A stretch of 64,000 bases of DNA, taken from assembly GCA_034437035.1 (NCBI GenBank), contig DAOTUI010000283.1, positions 19,976 through 83,975 on the forward strand, read 5' to 3'. The position numbers and the translations under genes were made by a program. The stretch is from CAKZQX01 sp034437035 (GTDB taxonomy: Bacteria > Chloroflexota > Chloroflexia > Chloroflexales > Chloroflexaceae). This document shows, in pieces, positions 51,762 through 60,020 of the stretch. The notes beneath the pieces are model-generated. The model did no database searches, had not been told where the DNA came from, and saw only the letters and a program-made list of their open reading frames with translations. Position 1 is the first letter of the stretch; each line of letters starts with the position of its first letter.

Positions 51762-52673
51762 TCAGGCTGGGGGCTGTGGTGGGCGGGGGAGCAAACCGGC
51801 CTGCTCAACCACCCAGGGGATCGAGCGCGTCCAGCCAATCGACATGAGATGCACCCCGGCAACACCTTCGACACTCAGCAGATCCGTCACCAGTTCGGCG
51901 GCAATGGTGATGCCCTCGCGCTCCTGATCCTCGGCATGCTCCATGCGTTCGACCAGCCTGTCCGGCACCGTAATCCCCGACAGATGATCCCGCAGGTGGG
52001 TAGCTGTCTCAGCCGAACGCAGCACCAGGATGCCCGCCATAATGTAGGATTGCTGGTGCAACCCGGCAGCCCGCACATCCTGCATCCACTCCCGAAAGCG
52101 CTGCGGGTCGAAGAGCAACTGGGTCTGGATAAACTCCGCGCCGGCTTCGATCTTCTTTTCGAGACGTTTCACCTTCTCGATATTTGGATTGGCAACCCCA
52201 CCCACAAAATAGTGCGGTGCGCCCTTGAGCGGCGTGCATGACTCAAAGCAGTGTTCATCCCGCATCTGGCGCAGCGTTTTGATTAGTCGGAAGGAATTCA
52301 GATCGAGCACATTTTTTGCTTCGGGATGATCACCAACGCGGGGATGGTCGCCCGTCATGCAGAGGAAGTTACGGATACCCAGAGCCGCCCCGCTCAAAAC
52401 ATCGGCCTGGAGTGCCAGACGGTTCCGGTTCTGGCAGGTAATCTGCACAATCGGCTCAATGCCCAGTTGCTCTAAAATAATTCCCCCGCCGAGCGCCGAC
52501 ATGCGCGCCGTCCCGCGCTGATTATCCGTCAGATTAATCGCATCGACCGAGTCACGCATATTGCGGGCTAACTTCTCCAGGGTAGCACGCCCGGTTCCTT
52601 TGGGCGGCGCAACTTCCCCGGTTACAACAATCTGGCCGGCCGCAAGGCGGCGTTGAAGGGTACTGTAATACAT
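51762..52673 (-). CDS. metF: Methylenetetrahydrofolate reductase family
   Basis: The 303-residue TIM-barrel protein reduces methylene-tetrahydrofolate to methyl-tetrahydrofolate for methionine synthesis. 'IVVTGEVAPPKGTG' is the opening strand with the catalytic Glu, 'SVDAINLTDNQRG' and 'IEPIVQITCQNRNRLALQADVLSGAALGI' are conserved, and 'FLCMTGDHP' is the FAD region. I use ATG 52673 because GGAG lies six bases upstream; the frame opens earlier without signal. It follows the riboswitch-controlled transsulfuration gene by 118 bases on the same strand, so both may respond to SAM. Confidence 0.85.
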   Translation of the reverse strand: MYYSTLQRRLAAGQIVVTGEVAPPKGTGRATLEKLARNMRDSVDAINLTDNQRGTARMSALGGGIILEQLGIEPIVQITCQNRNRLALQADVLSGAALGIRNFLCMTGDHPRVGDHPEAKNVLDLNSFRLIKTLRQMRDEHCFESCTPLKGAPHYFVGGVANPNIEKVKRLEKKIEAGAEFIQTQLLFDPQRFREWMQDVRAAGLHQQSYIMAGILVLRSAETATHLRDHLSGITVPDRLVERMEHAEDQEREGITIAAELVTDLLSVEGVAGVHLMSIGWTRSIPWVVEQAGLLPRPPQPPA

Positions 52674-52791
52674 AGATGCTCCGTGATGGGTAAGAGAACT
52701 CCTGGTCGGTTGTCTGGTCCTACTATTACACGAATAGGGTACCACGGTCGGTGGACATTGTACTGACACAGGTCGTTGTACCGATTACGCT

Positions 52792-54042
52792 TTAGTCATT
52801 CAGAGCCTGGGCCAGGTCAGTCATCAGATCTTCTGGATCCTCGATACCGCATGCAAGACGCACCAGGTTGTCACGGATACCGACTGCCAGCCGTTCTTCG
52901 GTAGTCAACTCATAAAAACTCATCAGCGCCGGCTGTTCCACCAGGCTCTCAGTCCCCCCCAGGCTGGGCGCGATATAGGGCAGACGCAGCCGATCAATAA
53001 AACGGCTGGTCGCCTCCAGATCGCCATCCAGTTCAAAGGAGACCACCCCCCCCCAGCCGCGCATCTGCTCCATAGCGACGGCATGATCGGGATGTTCGGG
53101 GAGGGCCGGGTAATGCACCCGGGCAATGTGCGGATGTTCCCGGAGGAAGCGCGCCACCGTCAGTCCATTGCTGTTATGCCGTTCCATGCGCAACGCAAAG
53201 GTTTTCAGTCCCCGCAGCAACAGGTAGGCGCTGTGGGGATCACAGATCCCGCCAAGCATGCCCTGCGACTCGCGCAAGGCGGTGACAATGCCGGGCCGCC
53301 CGATAATTGCCCCGGCCAGCAGATCATTATGTCCACCCAGATATTTGGTTGCGCTATGGATCACCAGATCAACGCCATATTTCAGGGGCTGAATATTGTA
53401 GGGTGTGGCAAATGTGGCATCGATCATGGTTTTGACCCGCCGCTGCCGGGCAATACCCACCAGGCGGGGCAGATCCAGCACCCGCATGTAGGGATTGGTC
53501 GGCGACTCACTCACGATCAAGCGCGTTTCAGGCCGAATGGCCGCCTCAATTGCAGCGTAGTCGCAGGCCGGTACCACAGTATGTTGTACACCGAGGCGGG
53601 CCAGCAGCGTGCGCACAAACTGGCGCGTGCGGCGGTAGCTATCATCCGTTACCACCAGATGACTACCGGCCGGCAGCATCGCCAGCAGCACTGTCGTTAC
53701 CGCATTCATGCCCGAGGCACACAGGAGCGCGGCAGTTTCCCGATCGGGGCCACCTTCCAGGGCCGCCAGCCGCGCCTCGACGGTACGCGCCGTCGGGTTG
53801 CCATACCGGCCATACTCTTCCCGCGCAATGCGCCCCTCGTGGTAGTCGATCAACTCAGCGGTATTGGCAAAGGTGTAGGTCGCCGACTGCACAATCGGCA
53901 TCGTAATAGCGTCATACGCACGACAGCGCGGCTCCCCGGCATGGACGGCCGCCGTTGAAGCGCCGATCTCCGAGGCATCCCTGACCCAGGCTTCGTGTGA
54001 TTCTTCCGGGATATCCGGCTGTCGTTCCGGCTCTAATGTCAT
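52792..54042 (-). CDS. Cystathionine gamma-synthase/O-acyl-homoserine sulfhydrylase-type PLP enzyme
   Basis: The 416-residue enzyme belongs to the Cys/Met metabolism PLP family. 'YGRYGNPTARTVEARLAALEGG' is the substrate/PLP phosphate region, 'LCASGMNAVTTVLLAM' and 'LIVSESPTNPYMRVLDL' follow, and the PLP lysine is in 'VIHSATKYLGGHNDLLAG'. It may make cystathionine or homocysteine from activated homoserine; synthase is favoured because a SAM-I riboswitch controls it. The start ATG 54042 is seven bases after GAGAGG, which is part of the riboswitch hairpin. Confidence 0.88.
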   Translation of the reverse strand: MTLEPERQPDIPEESHEAWVRDASEIGASTAAVHAGEPRCRAYDAITMPIVQSATYTFANTAELIDYHEGRIAREEYGRYGNPTARTVEARLAALEGGPDRETAALLCASGMNAVTTVLLAMLPAGSHLVVTDDSYRRTRQFVRTLLARLGVQHTVVPACDYAAIEAAIRPETRLIVSESPTNPYMRVLDLPRLVGIARQRRVKTMIDATFATPYNIQPLKYGVDLVIHSATKYLGGHNDLLAGAIIGRPGIVTALRESQGMLGGICDPHSAYLLLRGLKTFALRMERHNSNGLTVARFLREHPHIARVHYPALPEHPDHAVAMEQMRGWGGVVSFELDGDLEATSRFIDRLRLPYIAPSLGGTESLVEQPALMSFYELTTEERLAVGIRDNLVRLACGIEDPEDLMTDLAQALND

Positions 54043-54049
54043 GGAACAT

Positions 54050-54073
54050 CCTCTCATCTCGTGCGATGAGAGG
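54050..54073 (-). promoter_or_regulatory. Ribosome-binding-site sequestering hairpin of the SAM riboswitch
   Basis: On the minus strand CCTCTCATC (54073-54065) pairs with GATGAGAGG (54058-54050), which includes the ribosome-binding site. The same GATGAGAGG also forms the 3' side of the aptamer's first stem (54125-54117), so the middle strand can pair with either, giving a translational switch. Confidence 0.75.
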
Positions 54074-54119
54074 TGCGGTCACACAGGTGCCCTGGCACGG
54101 GCGGGGAAGACACATTCCT

Positions 54120-54287
54120 CTCATCTACCAGCGAACGCTGCCGGAGTTGGCACCTGACCCGGTCAAGTTCTGCGTTCTGGTATGGTGCTTTCAAGTTCAT
54201 TGCAGAACTGAAAACCCGGAACGTACAACTTTCCCATGGGGGTTGCCGCGGTTTCACAGGGCCGGTCCCTCCACCGCTCTGGATGAG
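54120..54287 (-). ncRNA. SAM-I (S-box) riboswitch aptamer
   Basis: The minus strand reads CTCATC-CAGAG then CGGTGGAGGGACCGGCCC, TGTGAAACC, GCGGCAACC, and later GGTGCCAACTCC before closing GATGAG. This is the SAM-I consensus with P1 formed by CTCATC (54287-54282) and GATGAG (54125-54120). It precedes the transsulfuration gene and would shut it down when S-adenosylmethionine is abundant. Confidence 0.95.
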
Positions 54288-54325
54288 TACATTTGCTGTT
54301 CAGCAAACCGATCAATTCGCTCCGG

Positions 54326-54354
54326 AGTATAGCATGGAGCTACCCGACTGTCAA
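54326..54354 (-). promoter_or_regulatory. Consensus promoter upstream of the SAM riboswitch
   Basis: On the minus strand TTGACA (54354-54349) and TATACT (54331-54326) are 17 bases apart, identical boxes and spacing to the Nudix regulator promoter. The start would be near 54319, about 30 bases before the aptamer. Confidence 0.8.
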
Positions 54355-54384
54355 AAGCGGTCACCGGCGCAAAACCCGGACGCG

Positions 54385-54472
54385 CACAAGCGCGGCCCTA
54401 CCGGCCCATCCGCCCGCCGCATCCCGAACCCACATAAGCGCGGCCCTACCGGCTCATCCGCCCGCCGGGTGT
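54385..54472. repeat. 48-bp tandem duplication
   Basis: Two near-identical units (starting CACAAGCGCGGCCCTACCGG at 54385 and CACATAAGCGCGGCCCTACC at 54431) follow with a period of 48. The second ends next to the -10 box of the following gene, so the duplication lies in its upstream region. Confidence 0.7.
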
Positions 54473-54487
54473 GGTATACTCTCGCTG

Positions 54488-56476
54488 ATGCAAACCCACG
54501 CGATCAACAACCGGAACCGCAACAACCGCCTGACCCGGATGCGCCGCTCCTGGCTGACGCATGCCGTCGTACCGCTGGCGCTGGCAGGGCTGGCGCTGGC
54601 ACTCTATCTCACCACGCGCACGCAGGTGCATACCTTCGATGCCCTCTCCTACATCCGCGACGTGGACGAGCGCAGCGGCTTCTTTTTCCATCCACACCAC
54701 CTGCTCTACAGCCCGACCGGCCGGCTGTTCTGGCAGGGCTGGCGCTGGCTGGGCTACGCCGGCAACTCGCAGGTACCGCTGCAGGTGCTGAACAGTCTGG
54801 TAGGTGCGGGGTGCGGGGTGGGTCTCTACGCACTGCTGCTACGACTCACGCAACGCTGGTGGGCCGCCGCCACCGCCGCAGGGTTGCTGCTCGCCAACTT
54901 CGGCATGTGGTACTTCTCCGTCGAGGTGGAGGTCTACACGCTGGCGCTGGCCTGGCTGCTGGCAACCCTGGCGCTGCTGATCCAGCAGGTGTACGCGCCA
55001 CAACCGGCCACCGCGCCGCTGATCGGGTTGACCGTGGGCATGGCGGCGCTCTATCACCAGGCCAACGGCCTGCTGGTGCCGATTGTCGGCCTGGCGCTGC
55101 TGTTGACCGCCGCGTCATGGCATACACGCCTGCGCCGGCTGCTGCAGACCGGCGTCGTTGCCGGGGGCGTGGTGGTGCTGGGCTACGCGCTGGCGGGCTT
55201 TGGCTACTATGGCTACCGCTCCCTGGGTGAACAGTACCGCTGGATGTTTTTCTATGCCCAGACCGGCTGGTGGGGCCAGCCCACGCAAGACCGCCTGACC
55301 GACCTGCTGACCGGGCTGAACCATACGATCTCGTTGCAGCAGGGCGGGTGGTTCTGGCCGGCGATTGCGGTCTTGCTGCTGCCCGGCCTGCCCGCGCTGG
55401 TCCGACGCATGCCACGCCTGGTGGCGCTCTGCCTCGGCTGGCTGGTGGTGTATGGCAGCTTCTTCGCATGGTGGGAAGGCGAGAATATCGAGTTCTGGAT
55501 CGGCACGCTGCTGCCGCTCTGGGTGCTGGTGGGGATGAGCCTGGCCCAACTGGACAATATCCCGCGCCTGCGGCGGCTCGGTCCGGCCGGCCTGCTGGTG
55601 CCGCTGCTGCTGGCGGCGCATAACTACCCGCTGGTCGCCGCGCGCGGCGATCCCACCCGCGACCTGCAGCGCCAACTGGTCGACCAGTTGGCGCAACTGA
55701 CCCTACCCTCGGATCTGATTATCTCGTCGGGCGGGGTGATGGAGTTGTACCTGCCCTACTATGCCGACCGCATCAATGTGCGTACGCTCAACGGCGTGAT
55801 CTTTCAGGAGCAGGGCGATATCGAGCGCGCGCTGGCCCGACTGCGGCAAGAGATTGACGCCAGCCTGCATGCCGGGCTGCAGATCGTGGTCAGCAGCGAT
55901 GCGCTGGAGCTACCGCAGCATATCCGCCGGCGCTACCCGATCTCGCAGGCGCACCTGGATGCCTTCTGGCAGCCCTATCGCGCCGTGCTGCAGCCGGTTG
56001 TCACCCACGATGGGATCATCTATTTCTGGGCGATCCCGCCCGCCGATGCGTTTGCGGCGGGGGCGGGCTGGCATTGGCAGCACTTTGACCAGGGCTGGAA
56101 TGCCGCCAACGTCAGCGACTCCAGCTTTACGCCGGATGCGGGCTGGTGCTTCCATCCGGGGACCGACCCGATGTTGATCAGTCCGGGCCTGACGCTGGAC
56201 GCTGAACGCTACAGCACGCTGGAGATCACCATGCGCAGCCGCGCCGCGGGGCAGACCGCACAGCTTTTCTATGCCGACATCGACGGCTTGATGGACAACA
56301 GCCGCTCACTCACCCGGCAACTCCGGGACGATGACGAGTGGCACACCTACACGCTCGACCTGCGCGCCGCCCCCGGCTGGCAGGACACGATCACCCGCCT
56401 GCGCCTCGATCCGGTCGCCGTCGGCGACGGCAGCGCTGCCGACCGCACCTGCATCACCCGCCTGCGCCTGCGGTGA
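54488..56476 (+). CDS. Polytopic membrane protein, GT-C glycosyltransferase-like
   Basis: The 662-residue protein has about ten hydrophobic segments (residues ~25-400) with an early acidic pair 'FDALSYIRDVDER', as in GT-C enzymes that take lipid-linked sugars. The C-terminal 200 residues form a beta-rich domain ('WCFHPGTDPMLISPGLTLDAERYSTLEITMRS', 'DDEWHTYTLDL') like a carbohydrate-binding module. Upstream TATACT ends only seven bases before ATG 54488, suggesting a leaderless mRNA. The donor and acceptor are unknown. It faces another such protein end to end. Confidence 0.65.
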   Translation: MQTHAINNRNRNNRLTRMRRSWLTHAVVPLALAGLALALYLTTRTQVHTFDALSYIRDVDERSGFFFHPHHLLYSPTGRLFWQGWRWLGYAGNSQVPLQVLNSLVGAGCGVGLYALLLRLTQRWWAAATAAGLLLANFGMWYFSVEVEVYTLALAWLLATLALLIQQVYAPQPATAPLIGLTVGMAALYHQANGLLVPIVGLALLLTAASWHTRLRRLLQTGVVAGGVVVLGYALAGFGYYGYRSLGEQYRWMFFYAQTGWWGQPTQDRLTDLLTGLNHTISLQQGGWFWPAIAVLLLPGLPALVRRMPRLVALCLGWLVVYGSFFAWWEGENIEFWIGTLLPLWVLVGMSLAQLDNIPRLRRLGPAGLLVPLLLAAHNYPLVAARGDPTRDLQRQLVDQLAQLTLPSDLIISSGGVMELYLPYYADRINVRTLNGVIFQEQGDIERALARLRQEIDASLHAGLQIVVSSDALELPQHIRRRYPISQAHLDAFWQPYRAVLQPVVTHDGIIYFWAIPPADAFAAGAGWHWQHFDQGWNAANVSDSSFTPDAGWCFHPGTDPMLISPGLTLDAERYSTLEITMRSRAAGQTAQLFYADIDGLMDNSRSLTRQLRDDDEWHTYTLDLRAAPGWQDTITRLRLDPVAVGDGSAADRTCITRLRLR

Positions 56477-56814
56477 GGGTGATGCAGTCGCCCACGAAGA
56501 GGAGAACTGGCTGCTGGTTGGGCAATTAACGCCGAGGCGCGGAGGCGCAAGAGAACTGAGCCGTTCCGCGGCCGCTGTGCGCCTCGGTTCCTTTGCGGCT
56601 CTGCCGTCCACGAATAAGACCACGAATGCACGAAGGATGGGGCGGCTTGCAGCACCACACTATCGCATCTACAAGCTGCAGCGACAGACCAGATCTATGT
56701 AGCCGCTACATCTCTGCGGTGAGAGAAACGCATTGTCACATTAATCCGGATCTTCGAAGACCTGTAAGATATGAGAGCAGTATCACCAACCTCCAGGCAT
56801 CTTGCTTATCTTGA
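56477..56814. other. Intergenic region between convergent membrane-protein genes
   Basis: No gene is supported. A loose GAGGCGCGGAGGCGC-like tract (56530-56550) follows the first gene. No clear hairpin terminator was found. Confidence 0.4.
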
Positions 56815-59418
56815 TCAACCATTTGCCCGATCCGAATGACCAGAACGCCCCCGGGATAGCCGCCGGGCGGCACGCCGACCGGACTGCGTCCGTCCGTGCG
56901 CCGGGACGGAACCATCCGGCGTATGCGGGCGCGGCAGCGGGGTCAGGGGCCGGGTTGCGCGGGCGGCGGCTATCACTGCCGGCGGCGCCAGATGCAGCAG
57001 GTAGCGCTCGATGGAGTAGTAAGGTCGCAAGGTGTAAATCCCGAGGTAGAAGAGAAACCCGCCCAGCAGTACCAGCAGCAGGAACTGGAGCACCGCATCC
57101 CGCCGGATCTGCCGCCAGCCCAGCAGCAGCGCCCCCCCGCACAGCAGCCAGAGTACCCCGTACCCGCCGCCCAACAACCCCAGCGCCGAGTTGTTGTAGC
57201 TCAGCAGCAGTTCTGCCCCAATCACCCGGATGCCTTCCCAGAGCAATTGCCCCCCGGCCTGCACCAACCGGGCTGTTCCCGGGATATCGCTGCGCAGGTC
57301 CAGCGCCTGGGTATACCCGTACCATGGCAGGAGCAGGGCGACAAAGGCACCCAGCGCCAGGGCTCCGTGGCCGATGGTCTGCCGACGGAGACCCCGCTCA
57401 CGCACGGCCATGCTCCGCACCAGGACCGCCGCCGGCAGCATCCCGGCTCCCAGGTAGGTGCCGTCCAGTTTGATCCCGGCAGCACTCCCCAGCAACAGCA
57501 CACTGCCCACCAGCCACACCGGGCGACCCGCCGTGATCCAGCAGCTCAGGGTATAGCTGCCGAGCAGTAGCGGCACCGCCAGCGGCAGATCGGCATTTGC
57601 CAGCGTGGCGTGATCCAGCATGAGCGGCGTCGTGGCCAGCAGCAACATCCAACCCAGCGCCGCGTGGCGGCTGCTCCACTGCCGCGCGATCCAGCCCACT
57701 GCAGCGACACAGACCAGGTACCAGAGCGGAAAGATCACCTTCACCAATCGTTCGTCCAGCCCACCCAGCATCAGGTAGAGCCAGGTCTGCACCAGGGGCT
57801 GCGCCGGCGGATAGCCCGGGTGATGCAGATCCTCCTGATGATACATCCGCAGGACCGGGGCCAGGTCGCCATCCAGGTAGAATGCCTGCCCTTTCAGCCC
57901 CCACGCACGCCAGGTATCCCGGTCGGTGAAGGGTAGCAGCAGCGCCTGGACCGTCACCGCCGCCACGAGCAGCCCGATCAGCAGCCCGCCCATGTGCGCC
58001 CAATGCCAGGTCAGCCGGGGACGGCGTATCCGCAGGGCCGGAGCGCCCGCCCGCCGCCACTGGTACCCGCAGAGCAGGCCGGCACCCAACAGCAGCGGCA
58101 GACCAATGCTCCCCCAGGACCAGGCGATTCCGCTGACGGCCAGGAGCCACATCCAGCCGGTCAGCAAACTGACCCCCAGCGGCCAGGCGCTGAGCAGGCG
58201 CAGCCCGCCGCGCCCGCTCATCAGCCCGGCCAGGCTCCACCCCACCAGGAGGATCAGCCCCAGACCTGCAAGCAGGGGCAGTACGACCGGGCCAGTCACC
58301 GGAGGCCGGAGCGACGCGGCGGGGACGCCCGGCGTCCGCCACAGCGCAATTGGGTCCGTCGGCGACCCGACCCGTTCCCAGCCCGGCACCGGCGGTTGGC
58401 CGCGGGGCGTCCGCTCAATGACCCCGACATATTCAGCGGCGATCATCTGGGGCAGGTCCGTGGGATTGGTTTGCGGGCTGTGCTGGTCGATCCGGCGGGG
58501 ATAGAGCAGGTAGCGGGCACGATGCAGCAGGTCACTAATCGGGTTCATATCCAGCAGCAGAATGGGACCATCCGGCAGGTCAGCGGCATGCCGGGCCAGC
58601 GCGATCATCGCCTGGGGATGTTCATCATACTGCGGGCTCCGCGCGCTGGCTGTGGCGGTGTCGAGGGTACCATAGTCCGCGATCAGCACCAGCAGCAGGC
58701 GCACCTGCGCCAGGATGGTGGCCCCCCCGACGCCCACTCCCAGGAGCACCCCGCCGCCCGCCAACCGCCGCCGCCAGGAGTTGCCGGGCCAGAGCAGCGC
58801 CGGCATCCCACTTAGCAGCGCGGCCACCAGCAGCACGGCATGCGGCCAGGGCGGAAAAGCGGGTAGCAGCGGCGCCAACCCGCGCAGGAGCAGGGCATCA
58901 AGTGCCCAGGGGGGCCGCTGCCCATACTGCACCTGGGTGATGGTCACGGTGAGGCCGTCCTGGTGGAGAAAGGCCAGGCGGGGCGGCGACACCGGCCCGC
59001 GCCAGGCGGGGTGCGCCCCGATGGGCAGCACCAGGCGCTGGGGGCGTCCATCGGCCAGCAGGGTGACGGCCATGGACGCGCGCCGGCGCCCCTGGGTCCA
59101 GAGCAGCCGCCCGCGCTGCTGCTGCACTCCCGGCGCGGTCACCGCCAGGTCGATAACCAGGGTATCACGCCAGGTCGGGGACGCCGGTGGGGCGCGGAGC
59201 AGCGGCTCGTCCCGCAAGCGCGCCGGCTGTGCCGGCAACTGTAGGAACGGCGCCAGCGGCAGGGAGCTGATCCAGGCGATGGTGAGCAGACCCAGCACGA
59301 CGGCGATGCTGCGCCGCAGGCGGGTGATGGTGATGGGCCGGTCATGATGCGGCGGATGGGCGGCGGGAACAGCCCGCCGGTGGGTCCAGACGCGAGCACC
59401 CGGGCGATGGATTGGCAT
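56815..59418 (-). CDS. Large polytopic membrane protein, GT39/PMT-like glycosyltransferase (probable)
   Basis: The 867-residue protein starts with one membrane helix ('SIAVVLGLLTIAWISSLPLA'), a soluble beta region (60-200), several helices, another soluble region and then a long multi-helix part (from ~400). In the latter 'FTDRDTWRAWGLKGQAFYLDGD' and 'DLHHPGYPPAQPLVQTWLYLM' resemble the acidic loop and HPPL-type motif of protein O-mannosyltransferase-like GT-C enzymes. A sugar-transfer role at the outer face of the membrane is inferred. ATG 59418 is chosen for GGAGGG upstream. It converges with a similar protein. Confidence 0.65.
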   Translation of the reverse strand: MPIHRPGARVWTHRRAVPAAHPPHHDRPITITRLRRSIAVVLGLLTIAWISSLPLAPFLQLPAQPARLRDEPLLRAPPASPTWRDTLVIDLAVTAPGVQQQRGRLLWTQGRRRASMAVTLLADGRPQRLVLPIGAHPAWRGPVSPPRLAFLHQDGLTVTITQVQYGQRPPWALDALLLRGLAPLLPAFPPWPHAVLLVAALLSGMPALLWPGNSWRRRLAGGGVLLGVGVGGATILAQVRLLLVLIADYGTLDTATASARSPQYDEHPQAMIALARHAADLPDGPILLLDMNPISDLLHRARYLLYPRRIDQHSPQTNPTDLPQMIAAEYVGVIERTPRGQPPVPGWERVGSPTDPIALWRTPGVPAASLRPPVTGPVVLPLLAGLGLILLVGWSLAGLMSGRGGLRLLSAWPLGVSLLTGWMWLLAVSGIAWSWGSIGLPLLLGAGLLCGYQWRRAGAPALRIRRPRLTWHWAHMGGLLIGLLVAAVTVQALLLPFTDRDTWRAWGLKGQAFYLDGDLAPVLRMYHQEDLHHPGYPPAQPLVQTWLYLMLGGLDERLVKVIFPLWYLVCVAAVGWIARQWSSRHAALGWMLLLATTPLMLDHATLANADLPLAVPLLLGSYTLSCWITAGRPVWLVGSVLLLGSAAGIKLDGTYLGAGMLPAAVLVRSMAVRERGLRRQTIGHGALALGAFVALLLPWYGYTQALDLRSDIPGTARLVQAGGQLLWEGIRVIGAELLLSYNNSALGLLGGGYGVLWLLCGGALLLGWRQIRRDAVLQFLLLVLLGGFLFYLGIYTLRPYYSIERYLLHLAPPAVIAAARATRPLTPLPRPHTPDGSVPAHGRTQSGRRAARRLSRGRSGHSDRANG

Positions 59419-60020
59419 GGACACCCTCCTGCAGCAACGATTGGCAGCACGTAGCGCATGCATCGGGCCCGCTGCCCCGGCGCGAACCGCCGGAGCCGTC
59501 AGCCGAAAGCATACCACAGATCGGCCAGGCTTGCACATGCTGGTTCGTGTGAGAACGAGAATGCGTGGGCCGTGGCCGATGCGGTGGGCGGAACGCGTTC
59601 CCGGGCAGAATCACCGGGGCGTGCCGGGGCGCATGCCGCGTCGCTGATATCACACCCTGGGCCAGTGAATACCGGCATTGGAGCGATGGTTCTATGTCCC
59701 ATGGTTCACAAGGAACAGAACGGGAACAAATTGCCGGCGAAATACCTCTAGACAACCCTGGGGATGTGTGCTATGATCGCTCTCGATAAAGTGCATAGCA
59801 CAGACCAGGTTTGGGTTCCTGACGGGTACCTGGGTATGCGGGTGCGTTTGCCCCCATGCCTGGTATGAATTCCCGACTATGCCGCGCCGCCCATCGGCGC
59901 GGATGCGTCCGTCGGTGCGCCGCCCCCGTTGACCGGGGACATGGGGTTCCACCACACCATCATGCTCGCTTTCGTTGGACCTTTCGTTATCGTTCGCATC
60001 CTCATGTCAGGAGGTTGGCT
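59419..60020 (+). other. Long leader of the RHS gene
   Basis: The region holds no gene. A promoter (TAGACA 59749-59754, 17 bases, TATGAT 59772-59777) would give a leader of about 237 bases. In it, CCGCGCCG (59882-59889) pairs perfectly with CGGCGCGG (59895-59902), and another hairpin of the type ACCTGGGTATGCGGG/CCCCATGCCTGGT lies at about 59828-59867. I do not recognise a known riboswitch. Confidence 0.45.
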
